Source: CAZUNO01 sp964621445 [NCBI: Candidatus Hadarchaeota archaeon] | GTDB lineage: Archaea > CAYQAE01 > CAYVLA01 | NCBI GenBank assembly: GCA_964621445.1 | Contig: CAZUNO010000006.1 | Location: forward strand, 84,011-148,010 | DNA length: 64,000 bases | Direction: 5' to 3' | Shown: piece by piece, positions 17,457 through 29,764 of the stretch | How positions within the stretch are numbered: the stretch's first letter is position 1 | How the letters are laid out: each line of letters starts with the position of its first letter | Notes under the pieces: generated by a model | Seen by the model: the letters and a program-made list of their open reading frames with translations, nothing else | What the model was told of the DNA's origin: nothing | The model's database searches: none | Made by a program: the position numbers and the translations under genes

Positions 17457-18271
17457 TCGGCTATGACGTCCTGTACCTTCTTACCGCAACCATCCATGAG
17501 CTCGATCTTGGTAGCCAGGGACATCACGGAAGCAAGCATCCAGCCCTCTTCATCACCTGAGAGATGCTGGATTAGGTTGGCGATGTCTATGGCTCCCCTC
17601 ACCGAGGAGCCCCTCCTCACGTCGGGGTGTTCCCTGGTCTTCCTGGCTATCTTGACGGCGATGTCGATCTGGCCTGAATCTTTGTTGGTGGAACGTACCC
17701 TAACGATCCCCTTCTCCTCTCCCTCGTTTTGGTAATCCAGCCAGATCCAGACGAACCTGTCACGCAGGGCCTCGCTTAGAGCGGTGGTGCCCACGTATTC
17801 GGAGGGATTTTGGGTGGCTATTATCATGAACCCGTCCTTGGCCTGCAGCGGACCGAGTTTCGGAAGGATGATTTGGCCCTCATCCATGGCCGTCAATAGT
17901 ACATTCTGAGTGGTTTCCAGCAGACGGTTAATCTCATTAATCAGGAGTATGCCACCGGCTTTCATTGAGGTGGTCAGCGGCCCCTCGATGAATGATTTCC
18001 AGTCGTAGCCCTCATTAACAACCATGGGTGGATCGAAGTAGCCGACGAGCTTGTTCTCGGTAAACCTCTCATCTCCGTCGACCCTGAGGAAAGCCTGATC
18101 GAAATGGTTGGCTATGCTCTTGGCGATAACCGTCTTGCCGGTTCCAATATTGCCCTCAATCATGAGGTGACGCCCCGATAGCTTAGCTGCCAGGGCTCTC
18201 TTGAGCTCGTTTTCCCGACCCACTATATTGTATTCCTCTTGCACCTGTTCTATCATCTGTTCCATGTTCAA
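17420..18271 (-). CDS. MoxR-type AAA+ ATPase
   Basis: AAA+ ATPase of the MoxR group, 283 residues. Walker A is G-N-I-G-T-G-K-T at residues 40-47, Walker B is G-G-I-L-L-I-N-E-I near residue 110 (with Asn in place of the usual Asp before Glu), and the sensor-1 region reads M-I-I-A-T-Q-N-P-S-E-Y, followed by a L-R-D-R-F arginine finger. Its 3' end overlaps the VWA gene. It sits 35 bases after a NOG1 GTPase gene on the same strand. It would power the VWA partner's remodelling activity. Confidence 0.9.
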   Translation of the reverse strand: MNMEQMIEQVQEEYNIVGRENELKRALAAKLSGRHLMIEGNIGTGKTVIAKSIANHFDQAFLRVDGDERFTENKLVGYFDPPMVVNEGYDWKSFIEGPLTTSMKAGGILLINEINRLLETTQNVLLTAMDEGQIILPKLGPLQAKDGFMIIATQNPSEYVGTTALSEALRDRFVWIWLDYQNEGEEKGIVRVRSTNKDSGQIDIAVKIARKTREHPDVRRGSSVRGAIDIANLIQHLSGDEEGWMLASVMSLATKIELMDGCGKKVQDVIAECVKDVLTPDFR

Positions 18272-18306
18272 TCGATCGCCTCTCGAAAGGTGAGTTAACC
18301 TGAGGC

Positions 18307-19323
18307 CTAGAAATCCAAATCTCTTAAATATGTTGAAATCTGGTCCTGCAGATCCGGGATTCCAACCATATCCACGCAGCTTATCGTAAAGACCGGGAGC
18401 CCCTCCCGTAAACTGGATTCTACCTCCGCTATCTGATCTTCTCCAGCGATGTCAATCTTGTTAATTGCCACGATGACCGGGTTCTGGAAAAGCTCGAGGA
18501 TCTGGCGCAATAGGTTCAGCTGGTCCGCGAGGACGAACCCACTTCTTGTGGTGGGATCGATAATGAATATGACCAGATCGGCCAGGTGTTCCATGGCCTC
18601 TACGGCCTTCATTTCGCTCTCATTTCTCTCCTCGAGGGGCCGGTCCAGGAGTCCCGGGGTGTCTATCACCTGTATCTTTTTCCACCCCTCCTGGTAATAC
18701 CCGAGCTGGATTCTCTGGGTGGTGAAGGGCACCGGCTTGACCTCCGGGTCCGATCCGGTTAGAACGGTGAGCAGCGTGGTTTTTCCCACGTTTGGGCAGC
18801 CCGCGATGACTATGGTGGGAAGGTCAAACTTTATGGTTGGCATCTCTCTCATCTTGGGAGCTATCTCATCCAAAAAGTCCATGACGGGCTTCAATGATCG
18901 GCAATAGGAGGATATCCTCCCATAGGCCCTGGTTCTAAAGCGATATAGAGAGCTTGAGTTACGGGCGGAATCCATCTTACGAAGGGTCTTGTCGCGGATT
19001 CTTCTTATGGAAGATGAGACATCCATTACCTCGTTCTTAGCGCCGAAGATGGGCATCGCTCCCATGGCCTTCAACATGTCCTTGTGAAATGGACTCACCT
19101 GTTTCTTGCCCGGGATCTGCTTTTGGAGCCTAGTCAAATGCCGATCGATGGTGCCGGCGGCCACCCTGATTCTCTTCTTCTCCTTTATTCTGGCCTTTAC
19201 CCGCGGCCTAAGGCCGGAGACGTTCTGGGATTCGGCCGCTTCGGAGGCTTTGGAGAAGGCCCTGTCTATCATATCCTCGATATCGATGGAATAGAAGCGA
19301 AATTCTTGGCGGGATTCAGCCAT
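18307..19323 (-). CDS. NOG1-family GTP-binding protein
   Basis: GTPase of the NOG1/OBG-like TRAFAC group that takes part in large-subunit ribosome maturation in eukaryotes. An N-terminal helical bundle (residues 1-165) precedes G1 G-C-P-N-V-G-K-T at about 180, the P-F-T-T-Q switch, G3 D-T-P-G-L-L-D and G4 N-K-I-D. The G domain and helical part fit the family length. In-frame starts exist at 19347 and 19323; I prefer 19323 (M-A-E-S-R-Q-E-F), because the upstream ATG adds only eight residues and lies within the end of the DUF504 gene. Confidence 0.9.
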   Translation of the reverse strand: MAESRQEFRFYSIDIEDMIDRAFSKASEAAESQNVSGLRPRVKARIKEKKRIRVAAGTIDRHLTRLQKQIPGKKQVSPFHKDMLKAMGAMPIFGAKNEVMDVSSSIRRIRDKTLRKMDSARNSSSLYRFRTRAYGRISSYCRSLKPVMDFLDEIAPKMREMPTIKFDLPTIVIAGCPNVGKTTLLTVLTGSDPEVKPVPFTTQRIQLGYYQEGWKKIQVIDTPGLLDRPLEERNESEMKAVEAMEHLADLVIFIIDPTTRSGFVLADQLNLLRQILELFQNPVIVAINKIDIAGEDQIAEVESSLREGLPVFTISCVDMVGIPDLQDQISTYLRDLDF

Positions 19324-19582
19324 TCCTTGCCCATCGGACCTTGCCATTGGAATCCCTCACCTCCTCAACGCGATGAAATGGAACATGGGAGATATCATCC
19401 CCCATCTTTATGGTCATGAATCCAGGCTCCAGCTCGACGATTGAGCTACCCTTAACGGATTTAATCCTGCGGATGGTGTTCCCTCTGGTATCCTTTGCTC
19501 TATCAACATAGGATATCCTGGCGGTGGAAAGGTCCTCACGGTGATCCCACTTTAATTTGGAGAGGAAATCTCTGAGCATCAT
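19316..19582 (-). CDS. DUF504 family protein (MJ1316-type RNA-end recognition domain)
   Basis: The 88-residue protein fits the DUF504/UPF0248 domain: M-L-R-D-F-L-S-K-L-K-W-D at the start, R-I-S-Y-V-D-R-A in the middle and H-V-P-F-H-R-V-E-E-V near the end, where relatives have I-P-Y-H-R-I. Related MJ1316 domains are proposed to recognise cyclic RNA ends. The gene overlaps the NOG1 start, so the two are co-expressed, which fits an RNA or ribosome context. Confidence 0.8.
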   Translation of the reverse strand: MMLRDFLSKLKWDHREDLSTARISYVDRAKDTRGNTIRRIKSVKGSSIVELEPGFMTIKMGDDISHVPFHRVEEVRDSNGKVRWARNG

Positions 19583-19722
19583 TCGGTGATCCTAACCAGG
19601 GACGAGGGATAAGTCTTTCCAAAAAGGGGTTATCACCGCGAATGCCAATCTAACCGGGTTCTGCCGGAATGGTGAGTTGGCACAACACATAATACCGGAG
19701 TTTCCCTCCTCATGGAGGAATG

Positions 19723-20763
19723 ATGCGTAGCAAAACCTTCAGGGATAGGACCGTCAAGGCCGCCTTTGGCGGCCCGCTGCTAATTTTCGACCGGGAGAAT
19801 ATGAGATACCTCACGGGCTCCGATGCCGGCGCGGCGCTGGTGGTTCCCGTTGAGAGGGAACCGGTGCTCCTGGCGTCCAGGATGGAGGCCGAGAGAGCGA
19901 GTTCCCAGACCTGGATAGACGATGTGAGGCAGTTTAACAAGGGAGAGGTAAGTCTAAGAAGAAACGAGGAAGTCATTTCGGACTCCCTGGGAGGAGCTAT
20001 CAGAAAGGTTGCCCAGGAATTGGAGATAGGCGAGATATCATTTGACAGAATTCCTGAAGAGGTCCGGGATGATCTGGACCATCTGGAGTTGTCCAGAACC
20101 GACCGGCTTAGGGACATGAGGATGATAAAATCGGATCTTGAGATCCGCCGCATAAAGAAGGCCAGAGGGATCGCCGGCGCGGTCTACGATGAGGTATCAT
20201 CTGAGATCGAGGAGGGGGAGACCGAGTTGGAGCTGGCGGGGAGGATATACCGTGCAATAATGTCCAGGGGCTCAATCGCGGCCTTTGAACCCATAGTTGC
20301 CTTCGATAAGAACTCGGCATTCCCGCATCATTCTCCCACAACTACTGAGCTGGGGTCTTCGGCGATCGTATTAATAGACCTGGGAGCTAGGGTGGATGGC
20401 TATTGCAGCGACATCACCCGCACCATGCTTACATTTCCAGGTCCCGCGGAGGAAAGTCTTGAAAAGGTCAGATCGGCCATAAATGCCGCAGTTGACGGTA
20501 TGGAGCCTGGCATGGAGCTAACCAAAGTCGCTGAGGCCGCTAGGGAAGCTTTGGGAAAGGAAAGCAGTTATTTCATTCACAGTCTGGGCCATGGTCTCGG
20601 CCTGGGTGTCCATGAGCCGCCCGTAATCTCGACCAACAGCGACGAGAAGCTGAAGGAGGGCATGGTTTTCACCATCGAACCCGGTATCTACTACAAGGGG
20701 AGGTTTGGCGTGCGCTGGGAGGAGGACGTGGTATGTCGCCAGGGAGGGGTGGAAATCCTATGA
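19723..20763 (+). CDS. M24-family Xaa-Pro peptidase (aminopeptidase P/prolidase type)
   Basis: A creatinase/prolidase fold metallopeptidase. The N-terminal creatinase domain spans about residues 1-120 (D-R-E-N-M-R-Y-L-T-G-S) and the pita-bread catalytic domain follows with the five metal ligands visible: Asp in D-L-G-A-R-V-D and Asp in C-S-D-I-T-R-T (about 220-232), His in L-G-H-G-L-G-L-G-V-H-E (about 292), Glu in I-E-P-G-I-Y (about 320) and Glu in W-E-E-D-V-V. It removes N-terminal residues next to proline or splits X-Pro dipeptides in protein turnover. GGAGG at 19714-19718 favours ATG 19723; ATG 19720 is also possible. Confidence 0.92.
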   Translation: MRSKTFRDRTVKAAFGGPLLIFDRENMRYLTGSDAGAALVVPVEREPVLLASRMEAERASSQTWIDDVRQFNKGEVSLRRNEEVISDSLGGAIRKVAQELEIGEISFDRIPEEVRDDLDHLELSRTDRLRDMRMIKSDLEIRRIKKARGIAGAVYDEVSSEIEEGETELELAGRIYRAIMSRGSIAAFEPIVAFDKNSAFPHHSPTTTELGSSAIVLIDLGARVDGYCSDITRTMLTFPGPAEESLEKVRSAINAAVDGMEPGMELTKVAEAAREALGKESSYFIHSLGHGLGLGVHEPPVISTNSDEKLKEGMVFTIEPGIYYKGRFGVRWEEDVVCRQGGVEIL

Positions 20764-20808
20764 TAAAGGTGTATATAGAAATCCGCGAATCTACATAGGA
20801 GGAAGTAA

Positions 20809-20818
20809 TATTTATAAA
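20809..20818 (+). promoter_or_regulatory. TATA box ahead of tRNA-Lys and the RNA polymerase cluster
   Basis: TATTTATAAA is the only strong TATA element between the peptidase stop and rpoB. Initiation about 25 bases downstream would give a transcript with roughly 100 leader bases before tRNA-Lys, then rpoB 22 bases after the tRNA. No other clear promoter lies between the tRNA and rpoB. Confidence 0.5.
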
Positions 20819-20938
20819 GAGGATCAGGAATGTTTACTTAGTTTTCTCCGAGGGAAAGCTGGTTGCCGGGCTCCTTCTCGTTATGTCTTTCAGAAGTTAT
20901 CTTGGTGAGTGGTAGCTCCCTCAGCACCTTAGATTTCA

Positions 20939-21012
20939 GGGCCCGTAGCTCAGTCTGGCAGAGCACTGGCCTTTTAAGCCAGGTGTCCGGGGTTCAATTC
21001 CCCGCGGGCCCG
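20939..21012 (+). tRNA. tRNA-Lys (UUU)
   Basis: Complete intronless tRNA: acceptor GGGCCCG/CGGGCCC with G as discriminator, D arm GCTC/GAGC, anticodon stem CTGGC/GCCAG with loop CTTTTAA (anticodon TTT), T arm CGGGG/CCCCG. It ends 22 bases before the rpoB start, and the rpoB ribosome site (AGGAGG) lies within that gap, so tRNA processing could form the 5' end of the rpoB message. Confidence 0.97.
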
Positions 21013-21034
21013 CAAAACTAGGAGGATAAGAGTA

Positions 21035-24000
21035 ATGGTTGGTCCAAGATGGCCATTAATGAAGGCGTTTTTTGAAGAGAAAGGTTTGGTCAGGCAGCAT
21101 CTGGACTCGTACAACTACTTCGTGAGTACGGGTATCCAAGAGGTAATTGACGAGATCGGGGAGATAAGCCTCGATGTCGAGGATTACCACGTCAAGCTTG
21201 GGAGGGTTACCATTAGAGCTCCCTCCATGAAGGAAGCGGATGGAGCTCGGCGGGCGATAATGCCCATGGAGGCCCGGCTCAGAAACCTCACCTACTCCGC
21301 ACCGATATATCTCCAGATGTGCCTCATGAATGGGGATCTGGAGGTTGAGAGCGAAGAGGTCTATGTGGGTGAGCTTCCGGTGATGCTAAAGTCCGATCTA
21401 TGTGCCCTGCATGACATGTCGGAGGAGGAGTTGATCCAGGCGGGAGAGGACCCCGTCGACTCCGGCGGTTACTTCATAATTAACGGTACCGAAAGGGTGA
21501 TCGTGTCCATAGAGGAGCTGGCCGAGGACCGCATGATAACCGAGAAGGACGAGAGGAGGCATTCCCAGCGTACCCGTCTGTTCTCCACCCGTCACGGATA
21601 CAGGGCCAAGATCACGGTTGAGAGGAAGAGAGACGGGTCCCTCAGGGTATCCTTCCCCAGAGTGCCCGGATACATACCCCTGGTCGTACTCATGCGTTCC
21701 CTGGGCATGGAGATGGATAAGGACATAGCGGATGCAGTATCCAGGGATTCAGCGATTCTAAACGAGCTCTATCCGAATTTGGAGGATGCTAGGGAGATAT
21801 CCTCCCAGGATGAGGCTCTGGATTTCGTGGGTAGAAGGGTGGCCTCCGGTCAGCCCCTGGAACGCCGGGTAGAAAGGGCGACCCAGGTCGTCGACAGGTC
21901 ATTGTTGCCCCATCTTGGGAATGAGTCCTCGGACCGCATGAGAAAGGCCTACTACCTTGGGCGCATGGCGGAAAGAACCATCGAACTGTCCCTGGGAACC
22001 AGGGACGAGGATGATAAGGATCACTACGGAAATAAGAGGCTCAGCTTGGCCGGGGACCTACTTAAGAATCTATTCCGAGTCTCGTTCACCTCTCTCGGAA
22101 AGGACATCAAATACCAGCTCGAGAGGAGCATAAGCCGGGGGAAGAGGCTAAAGATCGGGATCGCGGTTAGGGCCGATCAACTGTCGGAAAAGATGAAACA
22201 CGCGCTTGCCACCGGAAATTGGCCCGGAGGCAGAACCGGCGTAAGCCAGTTATTGGCCAGGGATAATTTCATAACTGCAATATCACATCTGAGACGTGTC
22301 ATTTCCACACTGAGCAGGTCTCAGTCCCACTTCGAAGCCAGGGACCTTCATGCCACCCACTATGGACGCCTATGTCCTTCGGAAACCCCGGAGGGACCCA
22401 ACTGTGGATTGGTCAAGAACCTGTCCCTCATGGCCCACATTTCAACGGAGGCCGACCAGGAAATCGTGGAGAACACCCTATATGATCTCGGCGTACGAAA
22501 GATGGTTCCCGGGAGAAGTGAGGAGGGGTCGGCGACCTACCTAAACGGTAGGCTTATCGGGGTCATCGACGAGCCCGAGGATCTAGTTGAGAAGATCAGG
22601 GATCTGAGAAGAAAAGGGATGACCTCGGAGGAAGTAAACGTCAGGCTCGTGGACGAGACTATGGAGGTCCTGGTCTACTCGGATGCCGGACGGGTGAAAA
22701 GACCCGTTATAATAGTAAAGGACGGGGTATCTAAGCTGACCGAGACCCATATCCAGATGCTGGAAAGCGGCGATATGGAGTGGCAAGACCTGGTCGAGGA
22801 GGGAATAGTGGAGTACCTCGATGCCGAGGAGGAGGAGAATTGCCTGATCGCAGTCTCCGAGGATCAGCTCACGGAGGAGCACACCCATCTGGAGATCGAC
22901 CCATCGGCAACGCTTGGTATATGTGCTTCTTTAATCCCCTATCCGGAACACAACGCCTCGCCCCGAAATACCTATGGGGCGGGCATGTCCAAGCAGGCCC
23001 TGGGTTTCTATTCATCAAATTTTCCCCTGAGAATGGACACCCGTGGACACCTCCTCCACTACCCGCAGCGTCCGATATGTGAGACCGGGGTTATGGATGC
23101 AATTGGCCTGAATAGGAGGTCCTCCGGCCAGAACTTCGTGGTGGCCGTGGGGTGTTATTATGGTTTCAACATCGAGGATGCCCTGATAATTAACGAATCA
23201 TCGATTGATCGAGGTCTTTCCCGTTCCACCTTCTTCCGTTCATATGATGCCGAGGAGAAGAGATACCCAGGGGGTCAGGTTGACATGTTTGAGCTTCCCG
23301 AGGAGGAAGCCCGCGGTTTCAGAGGTGAGGAGAAGTATGGGTATCTGGACTATGATGGGGTAATTTGGCCCGAGTCCGAGGTTGAAAGCGGCGATGTGCT
23401 GATTGGAAGAACCAGTCCCCCGCGTTTCCTGGAGGAAATGGACCGGTTCGGTACCAGAGTCGAGAGAAGGAGGGAGACCTCCACCTACGTTAGACACCGT
23501 GAGGAGGGAATAGCTGACGTGGTCATGCTCTCGGAGACATCAGAGGGTAATAAACTCTGCAAGGTCAAGGTTAGGGACCTGAGAAGCCCGGAGATAGGGG
23601 ATAAGTTCGCCTCCAGACATGGGCAGAAAGGCATAATCGGACTGATAGTCCCCCAGGAGGACATGCCATTCACCGAGGATGGGGTAGTACCCGACCTTAT
23701 ATTGAATCCCCACGCCATACCGGGAAGGAAAACCCTGGGTCAGATACTGGAGACCCTGGCCGGGAAGATCGGGGCACTGAACGGCGAGACGGTTGATACC
23801 ACTCCATTCTATGGGATGACGGAGGAAGAAATCAGGGAGGAGCTCGAGGACAAGTGTTTCAACCATGCGGGCAAGGAGGTTCTCTACGATGGAATTACCG
23901 GCCAAAAGATGTCCATGGACATGTTCATGGGCATAACCTACTACTGGAAGCTACATCACATGGTCTCCGACAAGATACACGCCCGGTCCAGGGGACCGAT

Positions 24001-24334
24001 ACAGATGCTCACCCGGCAGCCGACTGAAGGAAGGGCTAGAGAGGGAGGCCTGAGGTTTGGAGAGATGGAAAGGGATTGCCTGGTCGGTCACGGCGCAGCG
24101 CTTCTGCTAAAGGAGAGACTTCTGGAGGAGTCCGACAAGTGCACGGTCCTGGTATGCACGGATTGTGGCGGCATAGGCGTTTATGATAGAATAACCGATA
24201 TGCAGTACTGTCCGATGTGCGGTGAGAGCGCAATTCTGGAGGAGGTCGAGATCTCTTACGCCTTCAAGCTTCTAGTTGACGAGTTGAAATCGCTTGGCAT
24301 CAATCCAAGATTCGAGTTGAAGGATAAGGCCTAG
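21035..24334 (+). CDS. rpoB: DNA-directed RNA polymerase subunit B (fused Rpo2)
   Basis: Second-largest polymerase subunit, 1,099 residues, with B'' and B' parts in one chain. Visible hallmarks include the E-T-P-E-G-P-N-C-G-L-V block (about 448), G-Y-N-I-E-D-A-type F-N-I-E-D-A-L-I-I-N (about 709), R-H-G-Q-K-G-I-I-G (about 865) and the C-terminal zinc site C-T-D-C ... C-P-M-C (about 1046-1069). It forms half of the active centre and the hybrid-binding wall. It is the first protein gene of a cluster running to rpoA2 and beyond; its stop TAG is directly followed by the GTG/ATG starts of rpoA1. rpoH, normally just upstream in archaea, is 5 kb away here. Confidence 0.98.
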   Translation: MVGPRWPLMKAFFEEKGLVRQHLDSYNYFVSTGIQEVIDEIGEISLDVEDYHVKLGRVTIRAPSMKEADGARRAIMPMEARLRNLTYSAPIYLQMCLMNGDLEVESEEVYVGELPVMLKSDLCALHDMSEEELIQAGEDPVDSGGYFIINGTERVIVSIEELAEDRMITEKDERRHSQRTRLFSTRHGYRAKITVERKRDGSLRVSFPRVPGYIPLVVLMRSLGMEMDKDIADAVSRDSAILNELYPNLEDAREISSQDEALDFVGRRVASGQPLERRVERATQVVDRSLLPHLGNESSDRMRKAYYLGRMAERTIELSLGTRDEDDKDHYGNKRLSLAGDLLKNLFRVSFTSLGKDIKYQLERSISRGKRLKIGIAVRADQLSEKMKHALATGNWPGGRTGVSQLLARDNFITAISHLRRVISTLSRSQSHFEARDLHATHYGRLCPSETPEGPNCGLVKNLSLMAHISTEADQEIVENTLYDLGVRKMVPGRSEEGSATYLNGRLIGVIDEPEDLVEKIRDLRRKGMTSEEVNVRLVDETMEVLVYSDAGRVKRPVIIVKDGVSKLTETHIQMLESGDMEWQDLVEEGIVEYLDAEEEENCLIAVSEDQLTEEHTHLEIDPSATLGICASLIPYPEHNASPRNTYGAGMSKQALGFYSSNFPLRMDTRGHLLHYPQRPICETGVMDAIGLNRRSSGQNFVVAVGCYYGFNIEDALIINESSIDRGLSRSTFFRSYDAEEKRYPGGQVDMFELPEEEARGFRGEEKYGYLDYDGVIWPESEVESGDVLIGRTSPPRFLEEMDRFGTRVERRRETSTYVRHREEGIADVVMLSETSEGNKLCKVKVRDLRSPEIGDKFASRHGQKGIIGLIVPQEDMPFTEDGVVPDLILNPHAIPGRKTLGQILETLAGKIGALNGETVDTTPFYGMTEEEIREELEDKCFNHAGKEVLYDGITGQKMSMDMFMGITYYWKLHHMVSDKIHARSRGPIQMLTRQPTEGRAREGGLRFGEMERDCLVGHGAALLLKERLLEESDKCTVLVCTDCGGIGVYDRITDMQYCPMCGESAILEEVEISYAFKLLVDELKSLGINPRFELKDKA

Positions 24335-24343
24335 GTGATAAAT

Positions 24344-28124
<3,781 letters not shown>

Positions 28125-28125
<1 letters not shown>

Positions 28126-28433
28126 TGACCGTGGATATAGACAAGGCCCTGAGAGAGGCAATTCGAACCGGACGGGTAGAGATAGGACTGGAGACCACCA
28201 TAAGGGCCACTGTAACTGGAAGGGCCAGGTTGGTAATAGTCTCAAGTAGATGTCCCGATACCAGTCTCGATGATCTCCGCTACTATTCGAGCATGTCGGA
28301 GGTTCCCATCATCGAATTCGAGGGGGATAGCCGCGATCTAGGGAGAGCATGTAGAAAGCCATTTCACGTGGCCTCGGTTGCGGTGATAGATGCAGGCGAG
28401 TCAAGCGTTCTGTCTGCCGTTCAAGGTGCTTAG
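28125..28433 (+). CDS. rpl30e: Ribosomal protein L30e
   Basis: Small L7Ae/L30e-fold RNA-binding protein of the large subunit, 102 residues. It shows the family pattern K-A-L-R-E-A-I-R-T-G-R-V near residue 7, a V-I-V-S-S-R-C-P strand near 38 and the closing V-A-S-V-A-V-I-D-A-G-E-S. Its position between rpoA2 and nusA is the standard archaeal order. Coupled to both neighbours by zero to four-base junctions. Confidence 0.92.
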
Positions 28434-28862
28434 ATGGGGATAAAGCTCGGCGAGGAGCAACTTGAGTACATGGCCCTTTTCGAGGGAATCTCGGGTGCGC
28501 CAATACTCGATTGCATTATTCCTGATGATGCAAATCGTGTTGTCTTTGTGGTCAAGAAGAATAACGTTAGCAAGGCGATCGGAAGGGGCGGCCTTAACGT
28601 CAAGAAGGCCAAGAACATGATAGGCCGGGACATAGAGGTGGTGGAGTACTCCGAGGACCCCAAGGAATTCATCACCAAATTGGTATCACCGGCCCGGGTC
28701 CAGAACATCCGTCTGGTGGAGTCCGAGGGAAACAAGACGGCCTATGTCAACGTCCATCCCCAGGACAAGGGAATGGCCATAGGGCGCGGCGGTTCGACCA
28801 TCCGAAAGGTAAGGACGTTGAGCGATCGTCATCACTCGATAGACAACGTGGTTGTGGTCTAG
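28434..28862 (+). CDS. nusA: NusA-like transcription elongation factor (tandem KH)
   Basis: A 142-residue archaeal NusA, made only of two KH domains. The first has the G-R-G-G-L-N-V-K-K-A loop (a G-x-x-G-type loop) near residue 50, the second A-I-G-R-G-G-S-T-I-R-K near 116. It binds RNA emerging from polymerase or pre-rRNA; archaeal NusA lacks the bacterial polymerase-binding domain. It directly follows L30e in the same operon. A promoter lies after its stop, before aIF1A. Confidence 0.94.
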   Translation: MGIKLGEEQLEYMALFEGISGAPILDCIIPDDANRVVFVVKKNNVSKAIGRGGLNVKKAKNMIGRDIEVVEYSEDPKEFITKLVSPARVQNIRLVESEGNKTAYVNVHPQDKGMAIGRGGSTIRKVRTLSDRHHSIDNVVVV

Positions 28863-28908
28863 AGTTTCCCTGTTTGATAGATTTTCAACGTACGGTCAGG
28901 TAGGATAA

Positions 28909-28918
28909 AGTTATATAT
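28909..28918 (+). promoter_or_regulatory. TATA box for aIF1A-rps12-rps7-EF2 genes
   Basis: AGTTATATAT lies in the 138-base gap after nusA. Initiation about 25 bases downstream would leave a 60-base leader before ATG 29001. This suggests a second transcription unit inside the cluster. Confidence 0.5.
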
Positions 28919-29000
28919 CCGCCAGAGGGAATAAACCTTAACTTCGCCCAGGTGAGGGTAGGCATTTTCTACCAAAACCTGGATTCTCTTGAGGTGCATT

Positions 29001-29297
29001 ATGGCACGAGATAAAAACGAGGAGGAAACGCTTAAAGTAAGAATACCTAGAAGGAATGAGGTAGTGGGTATAGTACAGCAGATGCTAGGTACTGGAAGAC
29101 TTAGGGTCAAATGCAAGGACGGTCATACCAGAATGTGCAGGATCCCCGGTAGAATGCGAAAGAGGATATGGGTAAGGGAAGGCGATGTGGTTATCGTTTC
29201 CCTGGGAGAGGTTCAGAGCGATACCAAAGGGGATATAGCTTACCGCTACACCCAGGATCAAGTAAGATGGTTGAAGCGACGCAACTATTTGTCGTGA
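29001..29297 (+). CDS. eif1a: Translation initiation factor aIF1A
   Basis: OB-fold factor that occupies the ribosomal A site during initiation. The 98 residues contain [30 protein letters not shown] and [10 protein letters not shown], the usual archaeal aIF1A landmarks. GAGGTG at 28991-28996 sits four bases before ATG 29001, so I prefer it over the in-frame TTG at 28989. rps12 follows by nine bases. Confidence 0.95.
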   Translation: MARDKNEEETLKVRIPRRNEVVGIVQQMLGTGRLRVKCKDGHTRMCRIPGRMRKRIWVREGDVVIVSLGEVQSDTKGDIAYRYTQDQVRWLKRRNYLS

Positions 29298-29306
29298 GGT
29301 GTTAAA

Positions 29307-29744
29307 TTGAGTAAAGGTTCAAGGGGACTATTTGCATCTAGAAAACTCAAGAAGGACAGGAAGAAATTCAGATGGAGAGATCGTGACTACATGCGTAGGG
29401 CACTGAATCTCGACGTCAAGGTGGACCCCCTGGAGGGTTCGCCTCAGGCCAAGGGTATAGTCCTGTTTAGGGACAAGGTCGAGGCAAAGCAGCCCAACTC
29501 CGCATGGAGAAAAGTAGTTCGAGTCCAGCTAATAAAGAACGGGAAACAGGTTACCGCCTTTTGCCCCGGCGATGGAGCTCTAAAGTTTGTTGATGAGCAC
29601 GATGAGGTCCTCATCGAGGGTATAGGAGGATCTAGAGGCGGTTCCTACGGCGATCTTCCCGGTGTTCGGTGGAAGGTAGTTAAAGTGAACGGGGTTGCCC
29701 TTGAGGAAATGGTCAAGGGCAAGAAAGAGAAACCCATAAGATGA
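29307..29744 (+). CDS. rps12: Ribosomal protein S12
   Basis: Small-subunit decoding-centre protein, 145 residues, archaeal S12/S23e type: [11 protein letters not shown] near the start, G-S-P-Q-A-K-G-I-V near residue 48, then [14 protein letters not shown] near 64 and [15 protein letters not shown] near 110. The start is TTG with GAGGTG at 29296-29301. It is followed after 20 bases by rps7. Confidence 0.96.
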   Translation: MSKGSRGLFASRKLKKDRKKFRWRDRDYMRRALNLDVKVDPLEGSPQAKGIVLFRDKVEAKQPNSAWRKVVRVQLIKNGKQVTAFCPGDGALKFVDEHDEVLIEGIGGSRGGSYGDLPGVRWKVVKVNGVALEEMVKGKKEKPIR

Positions 29745-29764
29745 TTTTAACGGGTTGATCTTCG

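Noticed and set aside
20705-20908. Plus-strand frame across the end of the M24 peptidase and the tRNA-Lys leader
   Set aside because: It overlaps the peptidase in another frame, includes the TATA box and looks like chance.
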